DNA of 64,000 nucleotides. Source: Toxoplasma gondii ME49 (lineage: Eukaryota; Apicomplexa; Conoidasida; Eucoccidiorida; Sarcocystidae). The stretch is taken from contig NC_031476.1 in NCBI RefSeq assembly GCF_000006565.2, positions 1,760,458 through 1,824,457 on the forward strand. Reading direction: 5' to 3'. Positions 36,309 to 48,764 of the stretch are shown piece after piece (the stretch's first letter is position 1; the number at the start of each line of letters is the position of its first letter). Below the pieces are notes generated by a model that made no database searches, was not told where the DNA came from, and worked only from the letters and a program-made list of their open reading frames with translations. Made by a program: the position numbers and the translations under genes.

Positions 36309-39300
36309 TTTCTCGGCTGTGAACCGGCTTTCAGAGAAGCGGCAGAAGACTTCGAGAGAATACAGCGTGAAAAAGGTGAAGCAGACAACTTGCGGGAACA
36401 AAAGTCTTTCCAGAGAAGACGCCCAACCAACAGACGGCGGCGACGCTGTCGACGTTAGGCAAGAGCAACCCTAAACACGCACCTCCCGCACTCTGCCTGT
36501 GTTTCGCGTCACTTGTCGCGGCTTTTCCCCCCGTCTTTGTCGGAGTTTGGCGGCTCTTCTCATTTGCTTCGTGCTGCCTCCTGCCTCCCTTTTCCCGGGA
36601 ATTCTGGAAGACCGGGAAAGTCGGGGACAATGTTGAGAGTTTGAAGAAACGAGGAAGTAAACGAGATTAGAAATTCGCTTACAGACTGGTCCTGGGTCGT
36701 GTGCGTCGCGACGCAGAGACTGCAGCGAAGATCGATCGACGAAAAAAATCCACGAAGAAATGAATTTTCGGTGGGGATCGAGGAAGTGGACGGAACTCAA
36801 AAAGCGCATCTATCCAGAGACAAGGATGCCGCGTGGGTGCAATCTGGAGGGTGAGGTGGAGTGACAGGAAAAGGTGAAAAAACTCTAAAGGAAACAAACG
36901 CACGTAAACCACCAGCACCCAGGAAAAAGAGAAGCTGCGTCGGGGCGGAAGTGTGTTTCAGAGACAACGCGTTTTTGACGTACAGTTACGGGCCTGCAGG
37001 GCACAACAACCCCTTTTTGTGCGCGCAGCGACAGCGGAAATGGAAACAACGGAACAGAGAAGACGCTCGAGTGCAAAAACCCCGCGCGAAGACTGAAAGT
37101 GAGAAACGGTACGTGTGGAAAGACAACCGCAGCACGGGAGGACACCGAAAAAGCGAAGAGCAACTCGCTTTCCCAGATCTGCATGTCGCGAGGACGCGCG
37201 CTCTGAAGACAAATAGAGTGTCTATCTGGATCGACATTAAGAGAAAAGCAGAACAGTTTCCGCGGGGGGAGGCCACGCGAAAAAGAGCTACCGTCTGCTC
37301 GCCGGCTCAGAATCGACCACCCTCCAGCCCCGAGCGCGGGAACGCGGGAAAGTGGCTGGACACGCGATCACGTCTCAGTTGTGCTGCTTGGAAAAAGCAG
37401 GTTCGTCGCAAAAGGCGGGTTTTCTAACGACGCGGCGCGTGCGTTAAAAAGAACGTGGCAACGAGAGCTTGTAGCCTGTCTGCAGAGAAAGCTCGGACAA
37501 CAAAGTTTCTCTCCTGGGAGAATTCACCGCCTACGGGCACGGTCACTGTCTCGTGGGGTGCCCTGCCCGAGGCGAGAGAGATCCTCCCTAGAGCGGTCCG
37601 TCGCTTTTCTAAAAGGGGTTTTTCGGACTGGCGCGTGCTGCACCCTCTTTGCCAGTTCCTTCCTGTTATATCGCTGTAGGCAGCGTTTATTTGACTAACT
37701 GAGTGCCGTTGAAAGATGCGCTCGACTCATAAGAATCCGGGGAAACCCCCTCTCGCGGGTCACGCTCAGCTCACGGGACCAAGTAAGACTACGAAAGTGG
37801 ATTCCATTACATGTTATTTGTATCGCTTGTGTACCAGTGTGCACCGGAGTCGACTATGCTTTGCCTATCGCATACACGGTTCATCTTCGTCTTGCTTGGG
37901 GGTTTTCCCGCATACAGAGACGGCTCGCATATGTGTAGAAATGAATCACGAGACGCGACAGGACAGCCCGGCGTTGGAAAGCCAGAATCCTGCAAAACAC
38001 AGCCAAGACACTCCTCATTTAGCAGCAGATATAGCGAACAGATACATGCACACAGAAACACGAAAGAGTGCAAGAAATTCAAATGCATTCCCGAGACGAC
38101 GTCGAAGGGGTATAAAGAAGTGACCCTGATGGGAGCGGGGGGAGGCGTTCAGACAGACACAGCTCAATTCGACACGAGTGAAAGGCAACGACTTGCGTCT
38201 CGCTTTGTTCACAGTTGTATTCACAGAGCACTTATCGAGAAACTCCCGAGAAGGGTCGTCGGGACCGTGCAGAAGTTCTGGACGGCGAAGTCTTCGGGTA
38301 AATGTGCCTTTGCTCCGAAGCACGGTTCACCAGTGCTGACACAAACCAAGGTTTACACATTTCCCACTATTTATGCTCTTCATCCTCGACGGCCTTACGA
38401 TTGGAGAACTGCCCGGAGGTAGCTTTTCTCCATCTATCGTTTGAAACTATGGAGGAAGATTCAATCTGAGACAGGGTTGCTTGTGCGCCCTTTTTGGAGA
38501 ATGCCGGGATGAATCTCGTCGCCTCTTTGCACTTTTAACCTGTGGGAAGGGGTCTTGTTGTTTTCTGGAGTCGCCTGTCCTACGTTCTTAACGTGTTACT
38601 CGGACTGTATCAGCACCACCATGTTAGCTGGATACTCGATGGTTACTAAACCAGATTCAGTTCGGAACGACGGTTCAGCGACAGATGAAATACGCGAGCA
38701 AACGAATGCAAAGAAGTTACCCAATCCCCTGTGCAAAGCCGGCATCCAGAAAATAAAAATCAGACTTGACAACGTGGTGGCTGAAGTCTACGGTACCGTT
38801 TCCTAAATGTCAGCTGTTTTGTGTGAACGGTGATTCGAATAGCCTCAGGGCAGAAGCAAGTCGTCTCCTGGGAAATAATCAGTTTTCAGGGTGGGAGACG
38901 GCAGACAGAAACGCATTCGTATTTTCCGCGTACCGGGACAACAGACCGCAAGACGATCCGAAGCTGGGTTCCCGATGAAACTTCGTAGGTCTTGGAGCTA
39001 CGCTCAAAGGCAACAACATTCCGTAGATGACTTTTTTCAGCAACAGGGGTCGGAACAAGGACGAATCAGAACCGAACCTGGAAGCGTCGGATTCCAGTAT
39101 CCTACGATGTTAAGGTTTGTCTACATCGATGAGGTTTCAGGCGAGAAGCACGCAAGTACACATAGACGGAAGAGGCAGAATTTCAACGAGTGACAAGGAA
39201 AAGCCGGGAACAAACGTTCACGAGCCCTTCTTGCATGATGCAGATTGCAAGCCTTGGCGTCACAGAAAGGTTGGTAATAGCTACTGCTTCTCCTAAGAGA

Positions 39301-39721
39301 CTGTACAAACTTTCACATTAGCTGCTCCTGGGCTGATCACTTTTCAAAGCCTACGAACACCCTATATTATGCTGTTGCAAAAATTCAATGTAACAATATT
39401 TTCCTGAGTGTAAGGGCACCTGTAAACTGGAAGCTCCTGAGCTTGAGACGAGGGTTGTCTTTGGTTACTGGATTCGTCTGAGATTCGGGGGGGAACATCC
39501 TGCTGCTGATACATGAAAACTTTCTGGTTGGCGATGCCGGATTCTCTGATGCTAATCGTCTATAATCCTTATTTTCGTCGATTTTCTTTCAAGCAGCTGT
39601 TGCGTGATGAAACTACCACGCAAAACTGTGTGGCTTTGAGTAAATAAAAAGGCATTTTATACAGGATTTCGGAACCACTGACAGTCGTGTGTCTACAGTT
39701 TGTCGAAGCAGTGACACTTGC

Positions 39722-39949
39722 TAGAACCTCCCCTTGAAAGGACAGCCCTGTCTCGTGACACCAGCGCGGCCTGTGGTCACATACGAAAACATTCGTTACA
39801 ATGATGATAAAGGATTACGATTGTCACTTGATTCTCAGCGTTGCCTTATCGCATTTTGGGAACCTCAGTGCCGCCTGAAGCCTAAACAACCCGAAACCGA
39901 AGAAGAATGGGGAGAAATGACAGTCAGCTTCCAGGACAGTCAGTTCTAA
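39722..39949 (+). CDS. Possible small exon or gene, unknown
   Basis: After CACTTGCTAG (acceptor-like) the frame reads NLPLKGQPCLVTPARPVVTY, then later CLIAFWEPQCRLKPKQPETE and EEWGEMTVSFQDSQF, and stops. About 75 codons with balanced composition unlike neighbouring frames. The in-frame start near 39734 is TTG, so it would have to be a terminal exon. No upstream partner was identified. Confidence 0.25.
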
Positions 39950-40893
39950 TGCGAAGTGACTATCTTCGTGACAGGATGTAGTCTGTAAGACTGTGCTCCC
40001 ATATCTATGTACGTGCAGAAAAGTGTGCGCAATACACATCATATTGTCACAATACGCGCAGCACAGTTTCTACACATTAGATGCTTTACAAATAAAGATA
40101 GTGCCCTGTCGGTGAAACTTTCGCCTGTTTTCAGACCCGTGGAGACGCCGCTCCACATGGGTTTTTTGGTGACAGAGACAGCGCGAGTACGTTTTAGCAA
40201 ACGGGCAGAAAAACTGACAAGATCGTGAAAGCGACAACGATGGATTCGTGAACTCCGCGCAGAAAAGAACGTTGTCCTCACTGCTGTGCAGAGAGAGCAA
40301 CTGAAACTGTGTAGGGTTCCACTCGAGCCGAGACACATCTGAACTCCGCTCGATGCAAGACAGGGGCGGCGTTGCGACGGCCTCTCTAAATCGTAACCTG
40401 AAAAGTTCCCAAGAAAAAGAAAACCGAAACGAAGAAAGAAGAGCCCACACTACCCTGATGATCTGTGTTACATTAATACAAGCTGTTCAGTTCCATTTCC
40501 ACAAGAATTATCATCTTGACTGTGCGCAGCTGACACAATAGAACTAGGATCTGGTAAACAAAGACCTTCGAGATCCTGTCGGTTTTTACTCCGAATCCAT
40601 ACAAATTTCTTTTCTATCAGTTTCCCATCTGACAAGAAATTCCCTTCTCGTCAACTGCATACCGATTCTTCTTTGGGTTCCTCTCTTTCTGCGCGGAGGT
40701 CGCCCTCGCCTGCGTTCTGTGTCTTCACCTTCCATATGGAGTCCTTTCATTTGTTTCTGGCCCTTTTTCGCTGCATTGCTCTTCATCTCTTTCTACCTTC
40801 CCCCCACTCGGCATTTTTTCTCTCGCGTTTTTTGTGTTGTCTCTGTTTTCACTTCCTCTTTTGTCTGTTTCCTGTCTGACTGTCTCCTGTCTG

Positions 40894-40945
40894 CCGGCGC
40901 TGTCTCCCTATACCGGCGCTGTCTCCCTATACCGGCGCTGTCTCT
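40894..40945. repeat. 19-base tandem repeat, about 2.7 copies
   Basis: The unit CCGGCGCTGTCTCCCTATA starts at 40894, 40913 and (partial) 40932. It lies in the pyrimidine-rich stretch upstream of the S58 peptidase start. Confidence 0.9.
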
Positions 40946-41132
40946 CTGCCGACTTCCCTCTTTTTTCTTCTTTTCCCTCGTTTTCTTTTCTGCATTTGCA
41001 TCCTTTACTGACTTCCTTTTCCGTCCTTTCTTTCTCCCTTCCTTTCCTTCCTTCCCTTTTTTTTCCTCCCCTTTTTTTCACTCCTTTCCTTCCTTTCGCC
41101 CGGACGCCGTCGCTTTTCCGGCGATCGCCACC

Positions 41133-41662
41133 ATGTGGGCGGGCAGCGGCGTGGCATTTTTGTGCCACGTGGAAAAATCTGCTTTGCAGGAGTTGGAGAG
41201 CGAAACTGCTTCGTCCCCTGACGTGAAGCGACAACACGAACTGCCCCGGACCCCAGACCGTGGAGAAAAAGCCACAGAACAAGCTGAGGATAAATTCGTC
41301 ACTGGCGCCTCCTTCTTTGCCTTCGACCGCCCCCTCGCAGCCGTCGGCCGCCTTTTCGGCTCTGCGCCGGCAACGCGAGACTTCTCAGTAGTTCAAATAG
41401 GTCCGTGCTGCCACAGATCCCCCACTGCGCGGCTTCACTTGCCTCGCTTTCCCGCTGTCCTCAATGCGTCTCCTGTCGCCTCTTGCCGCCGAAGTTCTGC
41501 TGCTCTTGCCAACTTCTTTGCTCGGCTGCCGCAAGTTCCGGCCGCTCGCACTGGTGCTCTCCGGCAGAAGCCTTTCCCGGGCTCTGCATGTGCCCCTTGA
41601 CTGTGAAAAAAACTTAGACACACAGAGACGTAAAACGTAAAGCGCACACATGCTGCAGACAC

Positions 41663-41710
<48 letters not shown>

Positions 41711-44700
41711 GTGCTGTACCTCAACAGGTTCACGGTATATGCGTATCTCCGAGTCGCCGCGCAGATGACCAGACGTGCAATACTTGTGCATCAGTACACT
41801 CTTGCATGCAACATTCATATATATATATATATATGTACTTATGCATATTGGTGTATCTCCCTTTTTATATGATTCTGTGGCATCAGCCACGGATTGAGAG
41901 CCACCGTTCTCACGACTCAGAAACGAAAACGTATTCGGCCATCCTGTTTAATGTTTTTTTGCTTCGCTGTGAAACTCCGGTTTCAGTCTTCGCCCGCTTG
42001 TGTCGCGACTTCTTCTCCCGTTTGTGCCGCGATTGATTCGAATCTTTGCTCAAAACTCTGCAAAGCAACACAACAGAGCTTTGTTTCCCCGACATGCAGG
42101 AGATTATCTTTCACGTATTCATCGTCTTGCGCTCTCCCAGGTAACTCTGTCCAGAGCATCCACGGCCTTCTCCTCGGTGGCGGCAGCGTCTTCGGCCTAG
42201 ACGCGTAAGCCTCTTGCTGATGGAGACACGTGCTCGTTCTCTTCCTGGTGACACTCTGGAAAAACCTTTTGTATACACGCTGTACAAATATCATGATCTT
42301 CACTTTGGGTGTCTCCTTCCTAATGTTAGTTTGTGCGAGATATTGAGGTCTTTTTATTGCTACTAACGATTTCCCGTCAGCCCCTGCCCTCGCGGCTTCA
42401 ACAGCTTATCTCCCCACTGCTCTCTGATTTCCTGCTGTGCATTTTTGTTCATAGTGGTATGCCTAGCCATCTGTATTCGCGTCCACCTCTATTGCTATAT
42501 CTGCGACTAAAACTGTGTCTGTATCTGCGTATGAGTGTACAAAGGTGAATTAAATCCTTGGACATGCAGCTGCTGCAGCGTTTTTTCTCTCTGCTAGAGG
42601 AGATGCGTTTTGGCGCGAACTGACACGTCGTTTTCCGTTGCATGCAGAGTTGGAGGTCTCGTTGAATTCCAGCGCAAGCGTGGCATCGGCGTCTCGACGA
42701 GTAAGCCGGAGGATACGGCTTTGAAAGAGAGAATCGTCGTTTCTCTCTTGATTCCGCACCCCAAAAACACGCGCCGCTCCTTTCTGGGCTCTGGTCTTCG
42801 ATTTCTGTCGCTGGCGACCTTGTTTTTTCGACGTTTCGTCCTGTGTTCTCTCCGCGCTACCACGAACGAACGTCACGAAACGCCTGCGCGCGCCGCAATA
42901 GCTCCACGATCTCCAGAGGAAGGTCCTCCCTCACCCCGCTGATCTTTGTTGTAGTGCCTGACATGCGAGTGAGTCCATTTTACAGTGAAAGGTTCACCCC
43001 GCAACGAGGCGACTTCTGTCTCTGCACTCGTTTGCCTCTTGTGTCTCTCTTTCTCTTTTTCGGTCTCTGCGCGTTTCGTCCTTCTTCACATTTTCGCCTT
43101 TCACCTGCCTTTACGCACCTTTTTTTCGATACGAACTGGGATTCTTTTGCATGTGCGGTTTCGCCTTCTTTCTCGCCCCTTGCGCCCTTCAGTTGCAGGG
43201 CCCATTCCCGTCTGTCCAGCGCTTGGCATTTTTGACGTCCCCGCTCTCGCACCTGATTCCTCGTTTCCTGCCAGCTCTGCATGTGCGCTTCCCCAATTCG
43301 TCAAATCCGAGGACGTCGCCACTGCATGCGCTGAAGCGGAGCGCCGACGGGTGGCTGGACCGGCATCGGCTCCCGAGAGCGACTCCGGGGACAGACGACG
43401 CGAAAGGGGGGGGGAGAAGGAAAGGTCTGTCCCCCCGGCGGTCGCGCCTCTTCGAGTTCGTTGTCGGTTCCACTCCAGTGGGTCAGTCTCTACTGTCGTC
43501 GCTGCATCTGCGCCCTCCGAACAGGCCTCTCCGGCTTCTGCCGGCACTTCGCGTGAGGAGATAGATCCGGTCCCTGTTCTCTCTACTTTACCGGAGGAGA
43601 CCGTCTCCTGGATAGGATCTGTTGGGGTCGGAGTGGGAGCGACCTGCGCCCGAGTCGGCGAGTGCGCGGGGTTCGCGCCACGGAAAGGAGGCTGGGGCGA
43701 GGCCTCTCGGTACCGGGCCTGGCGGGGTGAGCTTGCGAGAGACAAAGCGACAGGGACCGGCAACGATGAAACGCTCAAAGTTCAGGCCTTCGTCGTCGTC
43801 AACAGTTACGGAGACGTCGTCGCTACAGGGAAGGACAGCGAGAACGCCGTTGTCGCAGGTCCCCTCAAAAACGGCGTCACATTCGCAGCCTCTGAGCTCC
43901 TTCAAAAAGCAGGTGCGGCATAGCCAGCCGTTTAAACTGGCAACACGGTGGACGAGAACCCAGAAACGACCTACTGCCTGTTGTCCGTCAACAGGAGATA
44001 CGTCACGAAGCGGTGTACAGTCTAATAGTCTAATTCGTGCGTTCGGTCCCCGGTTCTTCCAGGACGGAAAGACATGAGGGGCATGCGTTTGCGATCCTGC
44101 GAATCCACGAAGAAAGGCATGCGTGGGTGCATGTGTGAAATCACACAGTCGCTCCAAACCTGCTTCCGCATTCGCCTCGTTGTATGCATGTATGTGTTTG
44201 TCCAAGGCTGTGTCCGTGAGGGGGAGGCGTGTATTCTCTTCTTCGATTCCTGTTGCCGTCGGTGCACAGGCAAGAGTTGAAGCGACCCTGAGTTTCACCT
44301 TGTTCTCGGGCCTTTCACGCCTCCATCTCCTGTCCTGTTTCTCTCTCTTGCAGACCATACCTTCCTACCTCTGAGCCTCCAGCCACAAGCGACAACTCTG
44401 GTCGCCGTCTTCACCAACTTGGAGTAGGCGGTGGTAGTAGCACTCCAAAGAGTGCCTGTCGATGCTGTCTCCTTATCTGATGCCTCGTTTCTTTCCGGTT
44501 GCTCTTCAGGGATGCCCCTGCTCGCTTCGGGTCTCCCTTTCCGTTGGGGTCTCCCCGCTGCCTCCTCGTGGACGTGGCTGTTTGCTTTTATTTCCACCTA
44601 TTCCCGTTTTTCGCATCTCATTGTCGGCTTGCGCTTCGATCGGTGCGCTCGCCGGGATAGGCCGACTGGCAATCCTTATTTCTGTTTTGTTTGGTGTTTT

Positions 44701-46184
44701 CTTTTTCGGATCCTTCTCAGCTTGAGTCGTGACGCCCTCTGGCGTGTAGCTGCGATGGCGGGTGCTGGCATGGCTCGGGCAATTCACCCTGTCTTCTCCC
44801 CCGTTGACGGGGACGCTGTCATCGCCGTCTCCACTGGAGAGCTTACTCATGGCGACACCGACGTAGGCACGGAAAAAAGGAGGCTCTCAAGCAACACTGC
44901 ACAGGGGACCGTTGCTCCACGAATCCCATTCAGGAACATATGCCTCTCTCACGTGGATCAGTGACACAAGCCTATTTAAAGCAAAGTTCGAACGCTGTAC
45001 ACGTCTACAACGTGTATGCACACATGTGAATATCTATACATGCATGCGTGCGTGGATATATGAGGTTTTCGTATGCGCAAAGGACGATGCATCTTTGCTA
45101 TGATGCTGGCGGTTCACTGGGTCGAGGACCGTTTCCCAAGCATTCGCTTTTTAGCTTTTCTGGGGCTACGTCTCGTGGTGTATGCAACGCCATGCACTAA
45201 GACTTTAGATCATCCTTGTTCTACTTCTAGACATTTCGCGACTTCATGTCATCCGCTCTGATTGTAGGATTCCTATCTGAGCTTCGCGGTGTGGATATCC
45301 GAATGTAAACGCTTCAACCAGTCAAAACTCGAAATGTAGTCAGTGGGTGGGTGGTTGCTTGGGTGTATACTGTGATCTTGCTTGTTATAAATAGTGTGTT
45401 TCTCGCGTATACCTTCCCTTGTCTGAGTTTCCTGCCTCTGCTGTTTGCGGCTGTTTGTTTCTCGCTCTTGTTTTATAATTGCCATGTGTCTCCTTGCCTC
45501 CGATATTCGCTTTCTCTCATGGCGTCCACTGACATTCAGTCTACGCGTTTGCGTCTTCTGTTGTTGCACCGTTGTTTGTCTATCTCCAGTATATCTGTTA
45601 CTGGTTTGGCTTTGGTCTGTTTCCCCAGCCGACGCTTTCGGAGATCATCGTAGGAACCATGGCTGCAGAATGCGTGGTGAGCTACCAAGCAAGAGTTAGG
45701 CTTGATTGCATCCTCAGCGTTTGTCCATTCTTCCGTCGCTTCGCCTACGTTTTGTTTCCTGTCGTCTATCGTTTACTTCCCACCGCTGCAGCAACCTGTA
45801 GTTTTGAGATTCTGATGCCATAACCATGTCGGGTGATCCCGTTTTCCCCTGTAGAAGTTCCTCTCCGACGTTAGCATGCTTCGATGTTTCGTTAGTATGT
45901 TTCTACCAGTGGCTGTAATATTTATTTCCAGGCCGGTCGTTCTTGGAGTAGCTTGCTGTGTGCTTTCCTCGTCTTTCCTCTGAAATCCACACTTCCGTGT
46001 CTTCTTCGATAACTGTCCGGATACACACATGCCCTTCTCCGTTTCCACTTGTACCCCTGCCACGCCTTTAGCGCTGCGTCGTGGGGTTATTTACCGCCAT
46101 CATGCGTTGAACTTTGCCTTTTGCTTTGTTCGACCTCAGGCTGAAGCTATCCAACGAGCCGCGGCAGTCGCAAACAAACTGTGA
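41133..46184 (+). CDS. P1-family (DmpA/BapA-like, peptidase family S58) aminopeptidase
   Basis: S58 enzymes are amino-terminal-nucleophile hydrolases that release N-terminal residues and often cut themselves into two chains. Eight exons: 41133-41400, 42141-42204, 42648-42700, 43193-43912 (or from 43199), 44354-44423, 44721-44862, 45629-45676 and 46140-46184; all phases fit, giving about 469 residues. The start is GCCACCATGT. Family signatures in order: FFAFDRPLAAVGRLFGSAPA, SIHGLLLGGGSVFGLDA (exon 2), EFQRKRGIGVST (exon 3), PIPVCPALGIFDV, VGVGVGATCARVG, RKGGWGEASR, VQAFVVVNSYGDVV, TTLVAVFTNLD (exons 5-6), VAAMAGAGMARAIHPVFSPV, DGDAVIAVSTG, and a helical end (TMAAECV, AEAIQRAAAVANK). An Arg/Ser/Pro-rich insertion of about 90 residues precedes the VGVGVGAT motif. 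No signal peptide is visible, so it is probably cytosolic. The frame of exon 4 runs to a stop at 43923, but the motifs continue downstream, so that stop is intronic. The family is mostly bacterial. Confidence 0.85.
41665..41707. repeat. (TA)n microsatellite in S58 intron 1
   Basis: About 42 bases of uninterrupted TA in the intron 41401-42140; a shorter TA run lies at 41817-41834 in the same intron. Confidence 0.95.
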
Positions 46185-48764
46185 AAGTGATCGTCGAAAT
46201 TGCATTCGAATACAACAGCTGCGCACTCAAAGCGTTTGCTGTTTCGTCTTGTGCTTGGGAAAGGGTATTGGCGATCCCGTGTCGAAAACATTGGCGTGGT
46301 TGCTCACCCACGTGAACTATATTGACCAAGAATCGAGATTAAAATCCGCCGGTGCGCAGATGTTGATCGGTGGATGTGTGGAAAAAAAGGCCTACACGCG
46401 CGTGTGTCCGTCGTGGCGCCTCTCGCGACATCTTTATTTTGAACAAATTACGTCTGCGACAACAACTACGGACGAGTAGCTCTCGGCGGGAGGAAACACC
46501 AATTCGAGATTACCACCGTTAATGAAAGAATCCTCACTCACAGATGGTCGCTCCCTCGTGGGTAGTTTGAAAAATTCGTATTGAACAGAGCGAACGCGCC
46601 TGATCCAGCCGCTGTTAGAATGGAAAAACACGTTTTCTTTCACAACATTTGTTAATTGGCTTGGTCGCGTTACGATTCATGAGCTGCAGAGATGTGCCTT
46701 TCAGCCTAGAACAACAGATTCTGTGAGCCTGTATGCCTGCCTATACCGGTGGCGAGGGCTCTACTTCCTTTTGTGCCTCGAGAGCGAATATTATTTTGAA
46801 TGCTTGCACGTCGCATGTGTAAACACGAACATCTGTTGAATCTAATGCTGCACAGCGTCAGCTGGTCCCCCCATAGAAACTGAGATAATTCGGGTTTTGC
46901 TATGTCGAGAGTGCCTCACAGAGGCAGCGGACTGACGACACTTGGATGCACGGTGTCTGCTTGGTTGTCAAGATCAAAAGCAAGGTAGTTCTTTCTTTTA
47001 TAAATCAGAGTCTGCTGCTTCGATGGTCAGCTGAGGCTTCAACCGCCGCCATACGTGTCGCTCATCTGTTTCGGAAACTGGTGTTCCGAAAGCAAAGATG
47101 AAAACAGTAGACCAGTCGCAGCCGGCTGGCCTGTGTAAAAAAAGAGATAGCTTCTCGAAAAACTGGGACGCTGATAAATTTTGACAGGAAATGAGGCCTT
47201 AAACTGCTGACGAAATAAAGGGAATCAAAAGTTAAGTTCACGGAAGGTGACCCTTTACCGAGTGTAACTCGCACCGCGTGACCCGATTGAACAGGTTTCG
47301 CTTCACTGTTAAATTTAAAGCCCAGAGCAATGACCAGTTTCTATCTTCGATTATTATGAAAGAAGTTCGATAGGAGGGCTGTTCCGGGAATTGAACCCGG
47401 GACCTCTCGCACCCGAAGCGAGAATCATACCACTAGACTAAACAGCCTGTCCTGGGTCTCCTTAAATACGTGACTGACGCTTGGAACCCCCTAAGCTCTT
47501 TCACCAGACAGATTGGGGGTCGCAGCTGATAGCACAGATATGCCACGAAAGCTGAACCGCGAATCACCAACGATCCCACTGTCTTTACGTAGTATGGTGC
47601 AATGATCCAACTGCCGGGATGAGTACATCGTTGAAAGTGGAAATCGCATGAATCAGATACATGCCCAAATGTAACAGGATGCGCTCAGGTAACAGAATCC
47701 CCTTCACATTTTGCACTGAGCCGCACACCATTTACGAAACCGTTGCTTGGTTTTCTAGCACCGGCGGAATCCGCAGGGGAACATCTGTTAAACACCCACC
47801 TGCCAGCGAGAACACCTTAAAAAGGATTTCTTTCCACCGCAGCTCTTGCAGCTCGACTCTCAAAGCTCGCAGCGCCTGGGTTCGTCTTGTGTCCTGCGAT
47901 TCTAACTAGTGGTGCAAGAACGGTAAATGAGTTAGAAAACGTAGGGTTTCATGGGCCCGTCGGGTAAATTCTGCAGTTAACTTGAATACAGCTCAACGAA
48001 AAACTGGACAGGCCAGCCCCCGAGTTCCTTCTTGAGGTATTGAGTTTTCGAAGCGGATTAGTTTGAAGGGATTCTACGAGCTCTGTGTCCCCCCTCAGGT
48101 CGTAGGAAAACAATTCGTGTCACCGGTAGCATCAGAGAATGAGTATAATCTTGAACCCACGGAGGATTATGCTCTGATTCTACATCTGATGCCGCGTGGC
48201 ACTTCGGGTTCGTACACGTGATTTACGAAAATGCCCACTCGTTGAACACTTTCCGACAAACTGTTTCAGAGGAAAAATCTCAAAATAGGGTTTTCCTAGA
48301 TGAGCTTTTCTTTTTCTGTCGCGAGTGTCCTTAATGCCAGTGTAGCATACAGTAGTTTTCCGCATAGGCGAAGGAGAGTCATCACCGAACAGAACGGATT
48401 CCCTTCGCCCATGCATTCAAAAATAGTTTTCAAATAACCTTTCGCAATATCGCAGGGATGACCAGGACTCAATGAACAAACACGGTAACAAAAACTGCGA
48501 CTAAACAACTGGAATTCTATGGGAGAACACAGGCGCACCTACACCAATACAACGCACACCTACGTTGATTTTACATCTGTTTCACTACAGCAAGCGCCCT
48601 TCTCTGCCCAACGAAACACAAACAGAAATACATGCACGACTCGTCCGCCCCATCGAGTGCGAATCATCTTTGCGAGTTTCAGGGCCATCTCCCCATAAAA
48701 CGCATACCATACAATGAAGAAAAGTATGGCTACCCCATGCATTGATGGCTCCTTGAGATTTCGT
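46185..48764. other. Convergent intergenic region with a tRNA gene
   Basis: About 2.6 kb between the 3' ends of the S58 peptidase and VPS13-like genes. Apart from the tRNA at 47377-47447 I see no gene; frames are under 125 codons without motifs. Confidence 0.6.
47377..47447 (-). tRNA. tRNA-Pro (anticodon CGG)
   Basis: The 71-base minus-strand sequence folds as a cloverleaf: acceptor stem GGCTGTT/AACAGCC pairs fully, the anticodon stem is CTCGC/GCGAG with loop TTCGGGT (anticodon CGG), and the T arm CCGGG-TTCAATT-CCCGG pairs fully. Internal A box (TAGTCTAGTGG) and B box (GGGTTCAATTC) promoters are present. There is no intron and no encoded CCA, as in eukaryotic nuclear tRNAs, and the sequence resembles eukaryotic tRNA-Pro. 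It decodes CCG. Confidence 0.96.

Larger units (their letters stand above)
36309..41132. other. Divergent intergenic region between the J-protein and S58 peptidase genes
   Basis: About 4.8 kb holding the promoters of two genes transcribed outward. Frames of up to about 200 codons (e.g. 37811-38422, 36861-37427, both +) are Arg/Lys/Ser-rich without motifs and are probably chance. The most protein-like stretch is 39722-39949 (+), listed separately. The last 350 bases before 41133 are strongly pyrimidine-rich and probably 5' untranslated sequence. Confidence 0.5.

Noticed and set aside
36861..37427. Plus-strand frame of 188 codons
   Set aside because: Arg/Lys-rich with no motif, balanced composition or splice context; it lies in the presumed upstream region of the J-protein gene.
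37811..38422. Plus-strand frame of 203 codons
   Set aside because: No recognisable domain and mixed composition; starts and ends in DNA that looks intergenic. Kept as part of the intergenic entry.
40719..41600. Long plus-strand frame read as one 293-residue protein
   Set aside because: Its first 138 codons are translated pyrimidine tract. The S58 homology begins after ATG 41133 and leaves this frame at the 41401 donor, so only the middle is real coding.
43101..43778. Antisense frame of 225 codons
   Set aside because: It is the mirror of S58 exon 4 in GC-rich DNA and has no motifs.
42985..43923. Frame of 312 codons as a complete protein ending at 43923
   Set aside because: S58 motifs continue in exons at 44354, 44721, 45629 and 46140 with matching phases, so the stop at 43921-43923 is intronic and the first 69 codons precede the acceptor.
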